Below are positions 1 through 6,239 of a stretch of 19,154 bases of DNA, piece after piece. The position numbers were made by a program, and so were the translations under genes. The stretch lies in assembly GCA_002428605.1 (NCBI GenBank), contig DIXH01000095.1, forward strand, positions 4,913 to 24,066, read 5' to 3'. Position 1 is the stretch's first letter; each line of letters starts with the position of its first letter. Below the pieces are notes generated by a model. The model had not been told where the DNA came from. It did no database searches and worked only from the letters and a program-made list of their open reading frames with translations. The DNA is from Clostridiaceae bacterium UBA6085. Lineage in GTDB: Bacteria; Bacillota; Clostridia; Clostridiales; Clostridiaceae.

Positions 1-1
1 C

Positions 2-484
2 CAGGTAGTAAGGTATCATGAAGAGCTTCAGAAGGGGTACCTTCAGAATGCCTACAGAGGGATAATGGAGTTCATGTCAGGAGTCAGGGCATATCTGTCA
101 GAAAGGCATCCTGATATGACAGCAGGAGCCCTGTATCAGGGACTAATGGACATGACCTTCTTCACAATAACGCCAGAGACCCTGAAGGCACGAAAGCTCA
201 AGGTCGCCATAGTCTACCTGCACGCTAAGAATTCCTTCGAAGTATGGCTTTCGGGTGCGAACAGACAAGTGCAGTCAGATTTCTTGAAACTACTCAAGGA
301 TAGTGACCTGTCAGGCTACGAACTTACAGAAGCAGCTCCCGGGGTAGATTCGATCATCTCATGGACAATAACCGAATATCCCGACTTCAACGATACTGAA
401 GCACTGCGGATGATGCTTGAAGTCGAGACCATTAAGTTCATTGCAGATATGGTAGAGCTGGTTTCATATGCTGGGAAGAAGTAG
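2..484 (+). CDS. DUF7000-like protein, 5' end cut off by the window
   Basis: The frame is open from base 2, so the gene begins before the window. The first in-window ATG (position 65) has no convincing ribosome binding site and lies inside the conserved part. The visible 160 residues carry a pattern I associate with the DUF7000 family: YxGIMxFM near the start, then ALYQGLMDMTFF, the block LKVAIVYLH, and PGVDSIISW. No signal peptide or membrane segment is seen, so the protein is probably cytoplasmic. The biochemical function of the family is unknown to me. The family name comes from remembered motifs, not a search. No terminator with a T-run follows, only a small GCCC/GGGC hairpin near 554-567. 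Confidence 0.65.
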   Translation, partial: QVVRYHEELQKGYLQNAYRGIMEFMSGVRAYLSERHPDMTAGALYQGLMDMTFFTITPETLKARKLKVAIVYLHAKNSFEVWLSGANRQVQSDFLKLLKDSDLSGYELTEAAPGVDSIISWTITEYPDFNDTEALRMMLEVETIKFIADMVELVSYAGKK

Positions 485-610
485 AAAAGCGAAGACTTTG
501 GTATTGGAAATCCAGGTGATTGTTAAAAACAGGAAAATAACAGAAAGTTAATAGCCCTTTCTCGGGCAGTACATAAGTTCCGGGTAACATCACAGCAGGA
601 GGTAGTTAAA

Positions 611-1045
611 ATGGAAACTGAAAAGAACATGGTAATCACAGTGGAAACAAAGGTAAAGGCATCACTAGGGAAGGTCTGGGAATGCTGGACCGAGCCGGTT
701 CATATAGTTAACTGGAACAATGCTTCGGATGACTGGTTCACACCCCACGCTGAGAATGACCTGAGGACAGGCGGAAGCTTTGTATCCAGGATGGAAGCAA
801 GAGATGGCAGTACAGGTTTCGACTTTGGCGGCAAGTATGATGAAGTCATTACGCATAGCCTGATCGCCTATACAATGGAGGATGGCAGGAAAGTCAGGAT
901 AACCTTCAGTGAGGAAGATGGCGGCGTCAGGATAGCTGAGACATTTGACGCTGAGCATACCTTTCCGCCGGAGTACCAGAAGGCCGGCTGGCAGGCTATA
1001 ATGGACAACTTCAGGAAGTATGTGGAAGCAAAATATTCGAAATAA
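611..1045 (+). CDS. SRPBCC / AHSA1-like domain protein
   Basis: This 144-residue protein has the layout of the START/SRPBCC superfamily, AHSA1 (activator of Hsp90 ATPase homologue) branch. An N-terminal beta strand (VITVETKVKA) leads into a helix with VWECWTEPVHIVNWN, then D-x-RTGGSF, and a C-terminal long helix (GWQAIMDNFRKYVEAKY). These proteins form a hydrophobic cavity that binds small ligands, but no ligand can be deduced here. The start is well supported by AGGAGG at 597-602, about 8 nt before ATG. It is a single-domain protein of normal family length. A terminator follows at 1098-1145, so it is probably the last gene of its unit. Confidence 0.85.
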   Translation: METEKNMVITVETKVKASLGKVWECWTEPVHIVNWNNASDDWFTPHAENDLRTGGSFVSRMEARDGSTGFDFGGKYDEVITHSLIAYTMEDGRKVRITFSEEDGGVRIAETFDAEHTFPPEYQKAGWQAIMDNFRKYVEAKYSK

Positions 1046-1097
1046 TGCAAAGGACAGATGATTGAAAGAACTCGGGAAATGAGTATTGCATGGATGG

Positions 1098-1145
1098 GCG
1101 CCCCAGGCCATTGAAGCGTGAGGGCGCTTTCGCATGCCTTTTTTT
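1098..1145 (+). terminator. Rho-independent terminator after the SRPBCC gene
   Basis: GCGCCC (1098-1103) can pair with GGGCGC (1122-1127), and an alternative inner pairing is AAGCG (1114-1118) with CGCTT (1125-1129) inside AGGC/GCCT. GCCT is followed directly by a run of T at 1139-1145. Which stem forms is uncertain, but a GC-rich hairpin ending in a long T-run is clear. Confidence 0.65.
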
Positions 1146-1217
1146 GCTGAGTCTGAGCTGATTGAGCACGCATCCTTATGCAAACTGCGAGGGGCCTTTG
1201 ATCTTATATTATAGAAG

Positions 1218-1264
1218 TATCATATTTTGAAAATGATAATTTCAAGGCTCGTATGATATATAAT
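1218..1264 (+). promoter_or_regulatory. Promoter -10 with overlapping AT-rich dyads before the flavodoxin-family gene
   Basis: TATAAT lies at 1259-1264, with an alternative extended -10 (TG at 1254-1255 before TATATA). No good -35 is present at 17 bp. Instead there are two overlapping inverted repeats: TATCAT (1218-1223) with ATGATA (1233-1238), and TTGAAA (1227-1232) with TTTCAA (1240-1245). The -35 region therefore looks like a regulator binding site. The regulator is unknown. A loose resemblance to a Fur box (GAAAATGATAAT) covers only about half of that motif. Confidence 0.45.
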
Positions 1265-1316
1265 ATAGGGAAAGGCATGATATCGTGAATTAGAGTAAGA
1301 TCAATCGGAGGGGAAT

Positions 1317-1856
1317 ATGAGCAAGAAGATCCTGATCATATCATCGAGTCCAAGGAAATCAGGGAATACTGATATTTTGTGCGAAAGGTTCGCTGAGGGT
1401 GCTATAGAAGCAGGAAATGATACTGAAACAATATATCTCAGGGAGAAGAACATCGGAAACTGCCTGGCATGCGATTCCTGCAAGAGGAACGGTGGAGAAT
1501 GCATAAGGAAGGATGACATGGAAGATATCCTCCGGAAGATGATGGGTTCTGATGCCATTGTCATGGCTACACCGGTATACTTCTACAGCATGAATGCGCA
1601 GATGAAGAACCTCATTGACAGGACCTATTCCAGATATCTTGGGATAAAGGATAAGGAGTTCTATTTCATGGTGACTGCGGCTGATGACGATATCAAGGCC
1701 ATGGAAAGGACTGTGGAAGGCTTCAGGGGTTTTACTTACTGCCTGGAGGGTGCTGTTGAAAAGGGAATAATATATGGCGTCGGGTCCTGGAACAAGGGGG
1801 ACGTAAAGGGAAAGAGAGCATACGATGATGCATATGGGATGGGAAGGTCCATCTGA
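1317..1856 (+). CDS. Flavodoxin-family / iron-sulfur flavoprotein-like NAD(P)H oxidoreductase
   Basis: This 179-residue protein begins with a flavodoxin-like FMN-binding fold: KILIISSSPRKSGNT (residues 4-18) is the phosphate loop, and ATPVYFYSMNAQMKNLIDR is the second flavin-contacting segment. Four cysteines are spaced C49-x2-C52-x2-C55-x6-C62. This matches the compact cysteine motif (CX2CX2CX4-7C) of archaeal and clostridial iron-sulfur flavoproteins, so a [4Fe-4S] cluster is plausible. GGAGG just before the ATG at 1317 supports the start. It is the first gene of a run with an Fe-S aldo/keto reductase (24 nt gap) and a MATE exporter, suggesting a redox or detoxification unit. The physiological substrate cannot be read from sequence. 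It could also be a plain FMN quinone or nitro reductase. Confidence 0.85.
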   Translation: MSKKILIISSSPRKSGNTDILCERFAEGAIEAGNDTETIYLREKNIGNCLACDSCKRNGGECIRKDDMEDILRKMMGSDAIVMATPVYFYSMNAQMKNLIDRTYSRYLGIKDKEFYFMVTAADDDIKAMERTVEGFRGFTYCLEGAVEKGIIYGVGSWNKGDVKGKRAYDDAYGMGRSI

Positions 1857-1880
1857 CAAAAGACAAGAGGGGGATTGCAA

Positions 1881-2906
1881 ATGGGAACAGTAAGGTTGGG
1901 GAAAACGGGAATAACAGTGGAAAAGAACGGATTTGGAGCCTTGCCCATACAGAGGGTAACCAAAGAAACTGCTGTAGGACTTCTAAGGAAGGCATACGAT
2001 GGAGGCATAAGGTTCTTTGACTCCGCAAGAGGGTATTCAGACAGCGAGGAAAAGCTGGGTCTTGCCTTTGAAGGTATGAGGGATAAGGTATTCATAGCTA
2101 CGAAGACCCATGCGAAGACTCCGGAAAGCTTCTGGAAGGACCTTGAAAAGTCGCTTGAGAGTCTCAGGACAGACTACATAGACCTTTATCAGTTCCACTG
2201 GCCAAGGGTCTGCTACAGACCAGGTGACGGTTCAGGTATGTACGAATGCATGCTTGAAGCGAAGAGACAGGGAAAGATAAGACATATCGGGGTAACAAAC
2301 CATCAGCTGGACGTAGCCAATGAATGCATTGATTCAGGGCTGTATGAGACTCTTCAGTTTCCATTCAGCTACCTGTCCTCGGAGAAGGACACGGAGCTTG
2401 TTGAGAAATGCAGGAAGGCAGACATGGGCTTCATAGCCATGAAGGCTTTGGCAGGAGGACTTATAAACAACTCGAGGGCGGCCTATTCATTCATGGCAAG
2501 GTATGACAATGTCCTTCCAATCTGGGGGATCCAGCGAGAGACAGAGCTGGATGAGTTCTTGAGCTATGTTTCAGATCCACCTGTGCCATCAGCTGAACTT
2601 GACCTGATAATTGAAAGTGACAGGAAGGAGCTTACCGGGGCATTCTGCAGGGGCTGCGGCTACTGCATGCCATGTCCGGTTGACATTGAGATCAACACAT
2701 GCGCGAGGATGTCGCTTCTCCTCAGGAGGTCCCCTTCAGAAAAATGGCTCATGGAGAAGTCACAGGAGATGATGAGGAAGATTGAGGATTGCCTCGAATG
2801 CGGACAGTGCAGCTCAAGGTGTCCGTACGGGCTTGATACTCCGGAGCTTCTGAAGAGAAATTATGAGGACTACAGGAGAATACTTGCGGGAGAAGTCAGT
2901 GTATGA
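1881..2906 (+). CDS. Aldo/keto reductase with C-terminal 4Fe-4S domain
   Basis: This 341-residue protein has an N-terminal aldo/keto reductase TIM barrel with the usual catalytic tetrad visible: D47 (FFDSARGY), Y52, K75 (IATKT) and H106 (YQFHW). The C-terminal third holds two cysteine clusters: C256-x2-C259-x2-C262-x2-C265-P, and C304-x2-C307-x2-C310-x3-C314-P. The second is a classic [4Fe-4S] ferredoxin motif. This is the widespread anaerobe type of Fe-S aldo/keto reductase, and its substrate is unknown. ATG at 1881 is preferred because AGGGGG (1868-1873) lies 7 nt upstream. A TTG at 1875 overlaps that spacing and is less likely. The stop overlaps the next gene's start as ATGA, indicating translational coupling to the MATE exporter. 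Confidence 0.92.
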   Translation: MGTVRLGKTGITVEKNGFGALPIQRVTKETAVGLLRKAYDGGIRFFDSARGYSDSEEKLGLAFEGMRDKVFIATKTHAKTPESFWKDLEKSLESLRTDYIDLYQFHWPRVCYRPGDGSGMYECMLEAKRQGKIRHIGVTNHQLDVANECIDSGLYETLQFPFSYLSSEKDTELVEKCRKADMGFIAMKALAGGLINNSRAAYSFMARYDNVLPIWGIQRETELDEFLSYVSDPPVPSAELDLIIESDRKELTGAFCRGCGYCMPCPVDIEINTCARMSLLLRRSPSEKWLMEKSQEMMRKIEDCLECGQCSSRCPYGLDTPELLKRNYEDYRRILAGEVSV

Positions 2907-4288
2907 CAGGGAAGGGTTTCATACCCGAAACTGACTCAGCTGAAGGTGAAATGCCAGAAGTGATGTTTTCAGACAGCACTCTCAGGAAGCTCATAGTTCC
3001 CTTGTTCATGGAACAGCTGCTTATCATCGGCGTCAGCATGATTGCCACGATGATGGTTTCCTACGCCGGTGAGGCTGCAGTATCGGGAGTATCCATTGTC
3101 GAGATGATAAACTTCCTGCTTATCAATGTACTGGCAGCTCTTGCTACCGGTGGTGCAGTTGTCGTGTCACAGTATATTGGAAACAAGGATCCGGAAAGTG
3201 CAAGAAGGGCTTCGAATCAGCTTATCCTTACGACATCAATGATATCAGTGCTTTTCCTTTTGCTGGTGGTGCTTTTCCATAGGCCTGTACTCATGCTCCT
3301 TTTCGGAAAGGTTGAGCCTGAAGTTATGGATGCAGCTGTTATCTATTTCCTGCTTTCAGGATTATCCTATCCATTCCTTGCAATATACAATTCATGTGCG
3401 GCACTGTTCAGGTCCATGGGTAAATCCCACATTACCATGGGAGTGTCCATAGTGATGAATGTGATGAATGTCATAGGGATTTCTGCAGGAATATTCATAT
3501 TCAGGACCGGAGTCATTGGAGTCGGAATTTCAGCTCTCCTCTCCAGGATGCTTGCTGCTGCCATCATGATCGTCAAGGTACAGAACAAGACCAACCAGGT
3601 CCATGTGGAGCTTTCCGGAGTATTCAAATGGAACAGGGAGATGGCGGCAAGGATCCTTGGCATTGCCATTCCGAACGGAATCGAGAACGGACTTTTCCAG
3701 CTTGGCAAGGTACTTCTCGTGAGCATAATCGCTCTGTTCGGGACTGCCCAGATTGCTGCCAATGGCGTAGGAAACAGCCTGGCAATGCTTTCCATAAGCT
3801 TCGCCCTTGCGATGAACCTTGCTATAGTGACTGTGATCGGGCAGTGCGTAGGGTCTGGAGACTACACAGAAGCTGAGAGGTATCTGAAGAAGCTGATGAA
3901 GATAACCTACATCGGGAATGCGTTGATGGGTATTGCGATACTCATATCCCTGCCACTTCTGCTTAAGCTTTATACCGTGTCGGATGAAGCCATAAGGATC
4001 ACCTATAGCCTGATACTTGTCCATAACCCAATGTCCATACTCATATGGCCGGTATCATTTACGCTATCCAACGCGCTGCGCGCATCAGGAGATGTACGCT
4101 ACACCATGGTAGTGTCAATCGGAAGCATGATACTCTTCAGGCTGGTATTCTCGTATATCCTGGGTGTCATATTCAACCTTGGAGTGCTTGGAGTCTGGAT
4201 AGCCATGTGCATCGACTGGGTGGCTAGGGCCTTACTCTTCGGGTACAGGCTTAGGAGCGGCAGATGGAAGGAATTCAGGATCATCTGA
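2903..4288 (+). CDS. MATE family multidrug/cation antiporter
   Basis: This 461-residue protein is strongly hydrophobic along its length, with about twelve predicted membrane helices in two tandem MatE domains. The N-terminal half begins LRKLIVPLFMEQLLIIGVSMIATMMVS, a typical MATE first helix. The segment GEAAVSGVSIVEMINFLLINVLAALATGGAVVVSQYIG and the second-half equivalent beginning IPNGIENGLFQLGKVLL are both family signatures. The protein probably exports drugs or metabolites using a sodium or proton gradient in the cytoplasmic membrane. Its ATG overlaps the stop of the aldo/keto reductase by 4 nt, so the two are made together. This hints that the exporter may remove a substrate or product of the upstream oxidoreductases, which is inference. 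Length is normal for the family. Confidence 0.93.
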   Translation: MTGKGFIPETDSAEGEMPEVMFSDSTLRKLIVPLFMEQLLIIGVSMIATMMVSYAGEAAVSGVSIVEMINFLLINVLAALATGGAVVVSQYIGNKDPESARRASNQLILTTSMISVLFLLLVVLFHRPVLMLLFGKVEPEVMDAAVIYFLLSGLSYPFLAIYNSCAALFRSMGKSHITMGVSIVMNVMNVIGISAGIFIFRTGVIGVGISALLSRMLAAAIMIVKVQNKTNQVHVELSGVFKWNREMAARILGIAIPNGIENGLFQLGKVLLVSIIALFGTAQIAANGVGNSLAMLSISFALAMNLAIVTVIGQCVGSGDYTEAERYLKKLMKITYIGNALMGIAILISLPLLLKLYTVSDEAIRITYSLILVHNPMSILIWPVSFTLSNALRASGDVRYTMVVSIGSMILFRLVFSYILGVIFNLGVLGVWIAMCIDWVARALLFGYRLRSGRWKEFRII

Positions 4289-4379
4289 TAGCATAGTGTC
4301 TGAGACTTATGATATGGGAATTAGGAGCATCTGCTTACGTAAGGTTACGCATCAATATAAACAAAGGATTGTGATTCAG

Positions 4380-4955
4380 GTGAAGAAGACTTTCTACATA
4401 ATGAGGCATGGTCAGACACTTTTCAATGTCCGCAGGAAGATACAGGGGTTCTCAGATTCTCCTCTTACAGAGCTTGGTATCAGGCAGGCAAAAATCGCCT
4501 CAGATTACCTGAGTGGTGTAACCTTTGACCATGCATACAGCTCAACCTCTGAGAGATGCTGCGACACATTGGAGATAGTAACCGGCAACAGCATGCCCTA
4601 TACAAGGCTCAAGGGTCTCAAGGAGATGAACTTTGGAACCTTCGAGGGTGAAAGCGAAGACCTGAACCCGAAGGACAAGGTAGTCTTCGGTACATTCTTC
4701 GTAGCTTATGGAGGAGAGTCCAGGGATGAGGTCCGTGAGAGGATGGTAAGGACATGTACGGAGATAATGGAGAAGGATGACCACAACGTGGTTCTTGCCG
4801 TATCCCATGCAGGAGCATGCCTGCATTTCCTGTCGCACTGGCAGGATACGACAGAGGAAAGGGAGAAGGGGTGGCCAAACTGCACCATATTCAAATACGA
4901 ATATGAGGATAAGGTATTCAGGCTCCTTGAGATATTCAGGCCGGAGCTGAAATAG
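4380..4955 (+). CDS. Histidine phosphatase family protein (phosphoglycerate mutase-like)
   Basis: This 191-residue protein carries the histidine phosphatase core: R9-H10-G11-Q-T with the phospho-accepting H10, R59 in YSSTSERCCDT, the acid E82 in LKEMNFGTFEG, and the second histidine H143 in VSHAG. Such enzymes remove phosphate from sugars, nucleotides or cofactors in the cytoplasm. The substrate cannot be set from sequence. The frame is open further upstream, with a GTG at 4296, but the homologous part starts at FYIMRHG. GTG at 4380 has AGGA (4365-4368) 11 nt upstream, which is rather far, so the start is only moderately sure. The gene follows the MATE gene on the same strand and ends before a strong terminator, so it may close that operon. 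Confidence 0.85.
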   Translation: MKKTFYIMRHGQTLFNVRRKIQGFSDSPLTELGIRQAKIASDYLSGVTFDHAYSSTSERCCDTLEIVTGNSMPYTRLKGLKEMNFGTFEGESEDLNPKDKVVFGTFFVAYGGESRDEVRERMVRTCTEIMEKDDHNVVLAVSHAGACLHFLSHWQDTTEEREKGWPNCTIFKYEYEDKVFRLLEIFRPELK

Positions 4956-5033
4956 GAGCTTTTCAATGATCGACAGGGAAATGTACCGGAGGTCAGGTCA
5001 TAGTCACTAAAATATAATGGGCAATTATAAATA

Positions 5034-5078
5034 AAGCCGTTACAAAGTGCAGGAAAGCACTTTGCAACGGCTTTTGTC
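5034..5078. terminator. Bidirectional terminator between convergent histidine phosphatase and MarR genes
   Basis: AGCCGTT (5035-5041) plus CAAAGTGC (5043-5050) pairs with GCACTTTG (5057-5064) plus AACGGCT (5066-5072), with one A/C mismatch. The stem is about 16 bp with a six-base loop, followed by T5072-T5075. On the minus strand the hairpin is followed by a T-rich tract (TTTAT). It separates convergent genes, so it likely serves both. Confidence 0.9.
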
Positions 5079-5083
5079 TAACC

Positions 5084-5512
5084 TCATATTCCCCATTCAG
5101 CCATCAGTATCTCAGTAAGCAGCTTAACATTATCGCTGCCGATGTGTTCCTCTATCCTTTCAATCAGTTCACCTTTAAGGGCAAGGTTCTTCTCATAGCA
5201 CTCCTCGCCTAAAGGAGTCATTCTGATGCACTTGTCCTTGTTGTTCTCAGTTGAGTCCTCTATTAATACAAGACCCTTGGACTCAAGCCCTCTTACAAGC
5301 TTGTGGGTTGCCTGTCTTGAGATGTCCACGCTCTTTGAAACATGGGACAGGGTAGGCCTGATTCCATAGATCCTGGCCAGTATGAACCACTCAGAATTGG
5401 AGATGCTGATTTCGCTTCTGTCATTCCACGTCTTTTCAGTGATCCTGCGGAGAAGAAGGTGACGTTCGCTTATAAGGTCTATTAGGTCCAAATTTTCGAG
5501 TATCGGCTTCAA
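5084..5512 (-). CDS. MarR family transcriptional regulator
   Basis: This 142-residue protein has a central winged helix-turn-helix of MarR type. NSEWFILARIYGIRPT leads into the recognition part LSHVSKSVDISRQATHKLVRGLESKGLV, and a wing with DNKDKCIRMTPLG-type residues follows. MarR proteins bind palindromic operators as dimers and usually release DNA on binding a small ligand. The chosen start is TTG at 5512, with GGAG (5524-5521) 8 nt upstream. A longer frame from TTG at 5542 is unlikely because that codon overlaps the predicted -10 box of the gene's own promoter. Two near-identical palindromes lie between this gene and the divergent CarD-like gene, so it probably represses both itself and that gene. 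The ligand is unknown. Confidence 0.9.
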   Translation of the reverse strand: MKPILENLDLIDLISERHLLLRRITEKTWNDRSEISISNSEWFILARIYGIRPTLSHVSKSVDISRQATHKLVRGLESKGLVLIEDSTENNKDKCIRMTPLGEECYEKNLALKGELIERIEEHIGSDNVKLLTEILMAEWGI

Positions 5513-5541
5513 TGAACTCACTCCAATCGTTTTACAATACA

Positions 5542-5570
5542 AATATACTGTAGCAGAAGATGATTGTCAA
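5542..5570 (-). promoter_or_regulatory. Promoter of the MarR gene
   Basis: On the minus strand, a perfect -35 TTGACA (5570-5565) and a -10 TATATT (5547-5542) are separated by exactly 17 bp. Transcription would begin near 5535, upstream of the TTG start at 5512. The -35 box is one arm of operator 1. Confidence 0.8.
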
Positions 5571-5583
5571 CCAAATTGACAAT
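5563..5583. promoter_or_regulatory. Operator 1: palindrome shared by two divergent -35 boxes
   Basis: ATTGTCAA (5563-5570) and TTGACAAT (5576-5583) are perfect inverted arms around CCAAA. The left arm, read on the minus strand, is the -35 of the MarR gene. The right arm is the -35 of the CarD-like gene. A dimer bound here would block both promoters. This is a likely MarR site because it recurs as operator 2. Confidence 0.8.
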
Positions 5584-5604
5584 TTTTTCTTTTTGGTGTA
5601 AAAT
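5576..5604 (+). promoter_or_regulatory. Promoter of the CarD-like gene
   Basis: A perfect -35 TTGACA (5576-5581) and a -10 TAAAAT (5599-5604) are separated by exactly 17 bp. The predicted transcription start is about 5611, one base before the core of operator 2. The leader to ATG 5648 would be about 37 nt and contains GTGAGGT (5635-5641) as the ribosome binding site. Confidence 0.8.
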
Positions 5605-5609
5605 GAATA

Positions 5610-5629
5610 TAGTCAACCAGGTTGACAAT
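5610..5629. promoter_or_regulatory. Operator 2 at the CarD-gene transcription start
   Basis: GTCAAC (5612-5617) and GTTGAC (5621-5626) are perfect inverted arms around CAG. Aligned to operator 1, 17 of 20 positions agree (consensus TNGTCAACCARRTTGACAAT). It covers the predicted +1 region of the CarD-like gene, where a bound repressor would block initiation or early elongation. Confidence 0.75.
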
Positions 5630-5647
5630 ATATAGTGAGGTAGATTT

Positions 5648-6148
5648 ATGTTCAATAAGGGAGATATGATGATCTATTCATCCCACGGCATTTGCCTTGT
5701 GGATGACATTTGCAGCAACAAGTTTCAGGGAGTAGAGAAGGACTATTATGTTCTTCATCCGATAGCGGACAGGAAGCTTACAATAAGCATACCTGTGGAT
5801 AATGAGAGCGTGACCATGCTTGAGCTGATCGATAAGGATGAGGCTGAAATGATCATTGAATCCTTCAGAAAACCTGGCAGGAGCTGGATAGAGATAAACA
5901 ATGAGAGAAACCAGATATATGCTGAAACTGTAAAGACAGGAAACCGTAAGGACATAGCGGCAATAGTCAACACACTAATGAGAAGGAAGCACAGTGCTGA
6001 GCAGGCTGGCAGGAAGTTCAGTGACAAGGACAAGAAGCTCCTGAACGTGGTGCAGGGGATACTTTTTACAGAGCTTGCCATATCCCTTGGCACGACCTTT
6101 GATGTGGTCAATGAAAGGGTGACAGCGCTTTTGGCCAATGAGGCTTGA
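5648..6148 (+). CDS. CarD/CdnL-family transcription regulator
   Basis: This 166-residue protein matches the CarD/CdnL family. The N-terminal Tudor-like RNA polymerase interaction domain begins MFNKGDMMIYSSHGICLVDDI and continues KDYYVLHPI and KLTISIPVDN (residues 1-55). The rest is helical, with the family-typical segment MRRKHSAEQAGRKFSDKDKKLLNVVQGIL. These proteins bind the RNA polymerase beta subunit and stabilise the open promoter complex. Length is close to the family norm. ATG 5648 is preceded by GTGAGGT at 5635-5641. The gene is driven from a strong promoter carrying two MarR-type operators. recA follows 91 bp downstream on the same strand with no terminator between them, so co-transcription is possible. 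Confidence 0.92.
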   Translation: MFNKGDMMIYSSHGICLVDDICSNKFQGVEKDYYVLHPIADRKLTISIPVDNESVTMLELIDKDEAEMIIESFRKPGRSWIEINNERNQIYAETVKTGNRKDIAAIVNTLMRRKHSAEQAGRKFSDKDKKLLNVVQGILFTELAISLGTTFDVVNERVTALLANEA

Positions 6149-6212
6149 AAAAGACAAGATAAGCCGAGTCTTATAGAAATAATATGATGATCAGCCATTG
6201 AGGCTGGAAGGT

Positions 6213-6227
6213 TCCGTAAATTACGGA
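6213..6227. repeat. Perfect 15-bp palindrome just before the recA ribosome binding site
   Basis: TCCGTAA and TTACGGA surround a single A, and the palindrome ends three bases before AGGA (6231-6234), the recA ribosome binding site. A second small dyad, CAGCC (6192-6196) with GGCTG (6202-6206), lies just upstream. It could be an operator or, in RNA, a minimal hairpin near the start site. No Bacillus-type SOS box (GAAC-N4-GTTC) is seen in this interval. Confidence 0.55.
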
Positions 6228-6239
6228 TTTAGGATAAAT

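Noticed and set aside
665..1183. Long open frame on the minus strand across the SRPBCC gene, and similar long frames opposite the MATE, DUF362 and helicase genes
   Set aside because: They are antisense shadows of genes with clear domains, have no ribosome binding sites and match no family.
1229..1248. Fur box before the flavodoxin-family gene
   Set aside because: Only the left half (GAAAATGATAAT) resembles the 19-bp consensus. The right half does not match, so I list it only as an unnamed dyad region.
5513..5542. Start of the MarR gene at TTG 5542
   Set aside because: This codon overlaps the predicted -10 box (5547-5542) and lies upstream of the expected transcription start. TTG 5512 has a proper GGAG site.
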